Below the pieces are notes generated by a model that worked only from the letters and a program-made list of their open reading frames with translations, was not told where the DNA came from and did not search any database. Of a stretch of 64,000 nt of DNA, positions 61,901-64,000 are shown in pieces. Within the stretch, counting starts at the first letter, position 1, and the number at the start of each line of letters is the position of its first letter. Position numbers and translations under genes: made by a program. Source of the stretch: Nymphaea colorata. Taxonomy: Eukaryota > Streptophyta > Magnoliopsida > Nymphaeales > Nymphaeaceae. Location of the stretch: the NCBI RefSeq assembly GCF_008831285.2, contig NC_045144.1, forward strand, positions 186,001-250,000, given 5' to 3'.

Positions 61901-64000
61901 TATAGTGAATGATCTAAAGGATTGAAATCACAAGTTCGTACCAATACAAGTGAGATTTAAGTGATTCATATGATAACGCATACTTAATTGAATGTGTTTA
62001 ACTTGTAGTCACGTCTATATTAAAAGATTTTGTAGATTGAAATCACAAGTTTGTATGAAAATGAATGAGATTCGAGTCATTCATTTGGTGTCTTATAGTT
62101 AACTTTATGTGTTTATCTTGTTATTACATTTATAATGAACGATTTAAATGATTGAAATCACAAGTTCATATGGGTACAAATGAGATCTACACATTAGTTT
62201 GATCCCTTGTAATTAGTCTAATGAGTTGGACTTGTAGTTACATCTATAATGAACGATCTAAGAGATTGATATGACAAGCTCGTATCAATATGAATGAGAT
62301 TTAATTGATTCATTTGATGACACATATTTAATTGAATATGCTTAACTTGGTGTTACATCTACATTCAATGATTTAGTGGATAGAAATCACAAGTTTGTAT
62401 GAATGTAACAACAAGTCAAGCACATTCAATTAAATATGTGTGATCAAAAGAATCACTTAAATCCCACTCATGTTGATAGGAACATGTGATTTCGATCCCT
62501 TAAATCGTTCAATGTAGATGTAGCAAGAAGTTAAACTCGTTGGATTAAATACAAGAGATCAAACAAATGCATTGATCACATTTGTATCCATATAAACTTG
62601 TGATTTCAACGATTCAAATCATTCATTATGATTGTAATAATAAGTAAAACACATTATTTTTACAATAAGGCATCAAATGAATGACTTTAATATCATTCAT
62701 CTTCATACAAAGTTGTGATTTCAATCCACTAAATCGTTCAATATGGATGTAACAACAAATTGAGCACATTCAATTAAGTGTGTGTGATCAAATGAATCAA
62801 TTTGATCCCACTTTTATTAATACAAACCTGTGATTTCAATCCCTTAGATCATTCATTATATATGTAACAACAAGTTCAACTGTTTGGATTAACTACAAGT
62901 GATCAAACTAATGTATAGATCCCATTTGTGTACATATGAACTTGTGATTTCAATCATTTAAATCATTCATTATAGATGTAATAACAAGTGAGACATATTA
63001 GATTAAATATAACTGAGCAACTGAATCACTTGAATTTCATTCATTTTCATTTAAACTTGTGATTTCAATCCACTAAATCATTCAATATGGATGTAACAAC
63101 AAGTCAAGCACATTCAATTAAATATGTGTGATCAAAAGAATCACTTAAATCCCACTCGTGTTGATAGGAACATGTGATTTCGATCCCTTAAATCGTTCAC
63201 TATAGATGTAGCAAGAAGTTGAACTCGTTGGATTAAATACAATGGATCAAACAAATTCAATGATCCCATTTGTATCCATATAAACTTGTGATTTCACTCA
63301 TTTAAATAATTCATTATAAACACTATAACAAGTGAAACACATTAGATTAACTTATAAGTTGACTCTCATTAATTTTCATACAAACTTGTGATGTCAATCC
63401 ACTAAATCATTCCATATGGATCTAACAATAAGTTAACATATTCAATTAAATATGCCTGATCAAATGAAAGAATCACTTAAATCTCACTCGTATAGATACA
63501 AGCGTGTGATTTCAATCCCTTAAGTTGTTCACTATAGCAAGTTCATCTCTTTGTATTAACTACAAGGGATCAAACTTATGCATAGATCCCATTTGTATCC
63601 ATATGAACTTGTGATTTCAATCATTTAAATCATTCATTACAAATATAATAACAAGTGAAACACATTAGATTAACTACAAGTGATCAAATGACTGACTTCA
63701 ATCTCGCTCATTTTCATAAAAACTTGTGATTTCAATTCACTAGATCATTGAATAGATGTAACAATAGTTAAGTACATTCAATTAACTATGTGAGATCAAT
63801 TGAATCTCTTAAATCCTTCTCCAACTGATATGAATTTGTGATTTCAATCCCCTAGCTATAGATGTCACGACAAATTCAACTCATTATATTAAATACAAGA
63901 GATTAAACAAATGCATTAATCCCTTTTGTATCCATATAAACTTGTGATTTCAATGATTTAAATCATTCATTATGATTGTGATAACAAGTAAAACACATTA
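58960..64000 (+). repeat. AT-rich satellite array with higher-order structure
   Basis: Units of about 113 bp each carry a core close to ACTTGTGATTTCAATC (for example at about 59272, 59386, 59501, 59612, 59724 and 59838). Three variants alternate: one with TTCACTATAGATGTAAC and CAACTCATTGGAC, one with CATATAAACTTG and GAAACACATTAG, and one with TTCAATATGGATGTAAC and CACATTCAATTAAG. Together they form a trimer of about 340 bp. A longer period of about 1.83 kb is also present (59051 against 60883; 59821 against 61657). The segment 61768-62400 is inverted. The array runs off the right edge of the window. No coding frames. Confidence 0.95.

Noticed and set aside
58960-64000. Regularly spaced conserved core (ACTTGTGATTTCAATC) resembling a CRISPR-like array
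   Set aside because: The intervening sequences are themselves homologous, in three classes, and the context is a plant genome. It is a satellite, not repeats with unique spacers.

Overview
The window looks like nuclear DNA from a flowering plant. The evidence is intron-containing relics of plant-type genes (VAL/HSI2-type B3 factor, plant RadA/Sms, plant ATP-phosphofructokinase, mitochondrial phosphate carrier, Lr10-type receptor kinase, HAK/KUP K+ transporter, patatin-like lipase), Copia retrotransposons primed by initiator tRNA-Met, long (TA)n tracts and a plant-style AT-rich satellite. I cannot name the species. No gene in the window reads as intact. Every recognisable gene is partial, or carries stop codons, frameshifts or damaged splice sites, so this is a gene-poor, repeat-rich region.

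Layout. 1-1672: 3' half of a Copia element (RT, RNase H, 3' LTR). 1673-2320: (TA)n/(TG)n. 2720-4020: a dispersed repeat found again at 34025-35325. 4995-6170: VAL-type B3 pseudogene (+). 6370-7710: AT-rich degenerate DNA. 8461-12257: Copia element E1 (-), with 5' LTR, gag, protease and integrase but no RT or 3' LTR. 14213-15290: 5' LTR plus gag of another LTR element (-). 16548-29892: duplicated block A, ending in a 100-N gap (29893-29992). 29993-30360: receptor-kinase fragment. 31821-32176: candidate LTR plus primer site. 35913-36059: HAK exon. 37081-37298: LTR fragment. 37299-50639: duplicated block B, continuing into the rest of a phosphate-carrier pseudogene. 52387-52576: foldback element. 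52672-53416: patatin-like pseudogene (-) whose first exon is cut by a hAT-like element with GAGCTCGAG-rich ends (53417-54543). 56540-57660 and 58960-64000: an AT-rich satellite with a roughly 113-bp monomer, running off the right edge.

Each copy of the duplicated block (about 13.3 kb) carries the 3' half of a RadA/Sms gene (+) split by a Copia element (E2, -) in an intron, then a 5'-truncated phosphofructokinase gene (-), then the phosphate carrier (-). The copies share the same transposon insertion and nearly all lesions, so they separated after the damage. They differ by roughly 1% by eye at their left ends and almost only by homopolymer indels at their right ends. With the scaffold gap at the end of copy A, this leaves open whether it is a real recent tandem duplication or two haplotypes or reads placed in series.

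No genes here work together as a pathway or system. The most distinctive structures are the hierarchical satellite (113-bp monomer, 340-bp trimer, about 1.83-kb super-repeat, with inverted segments), the gapped duplication whose left edge in copy B lies exactly at an LTR terminus, and the repeated finding of Copia elements that retain only the LTR-gag-integrase half.
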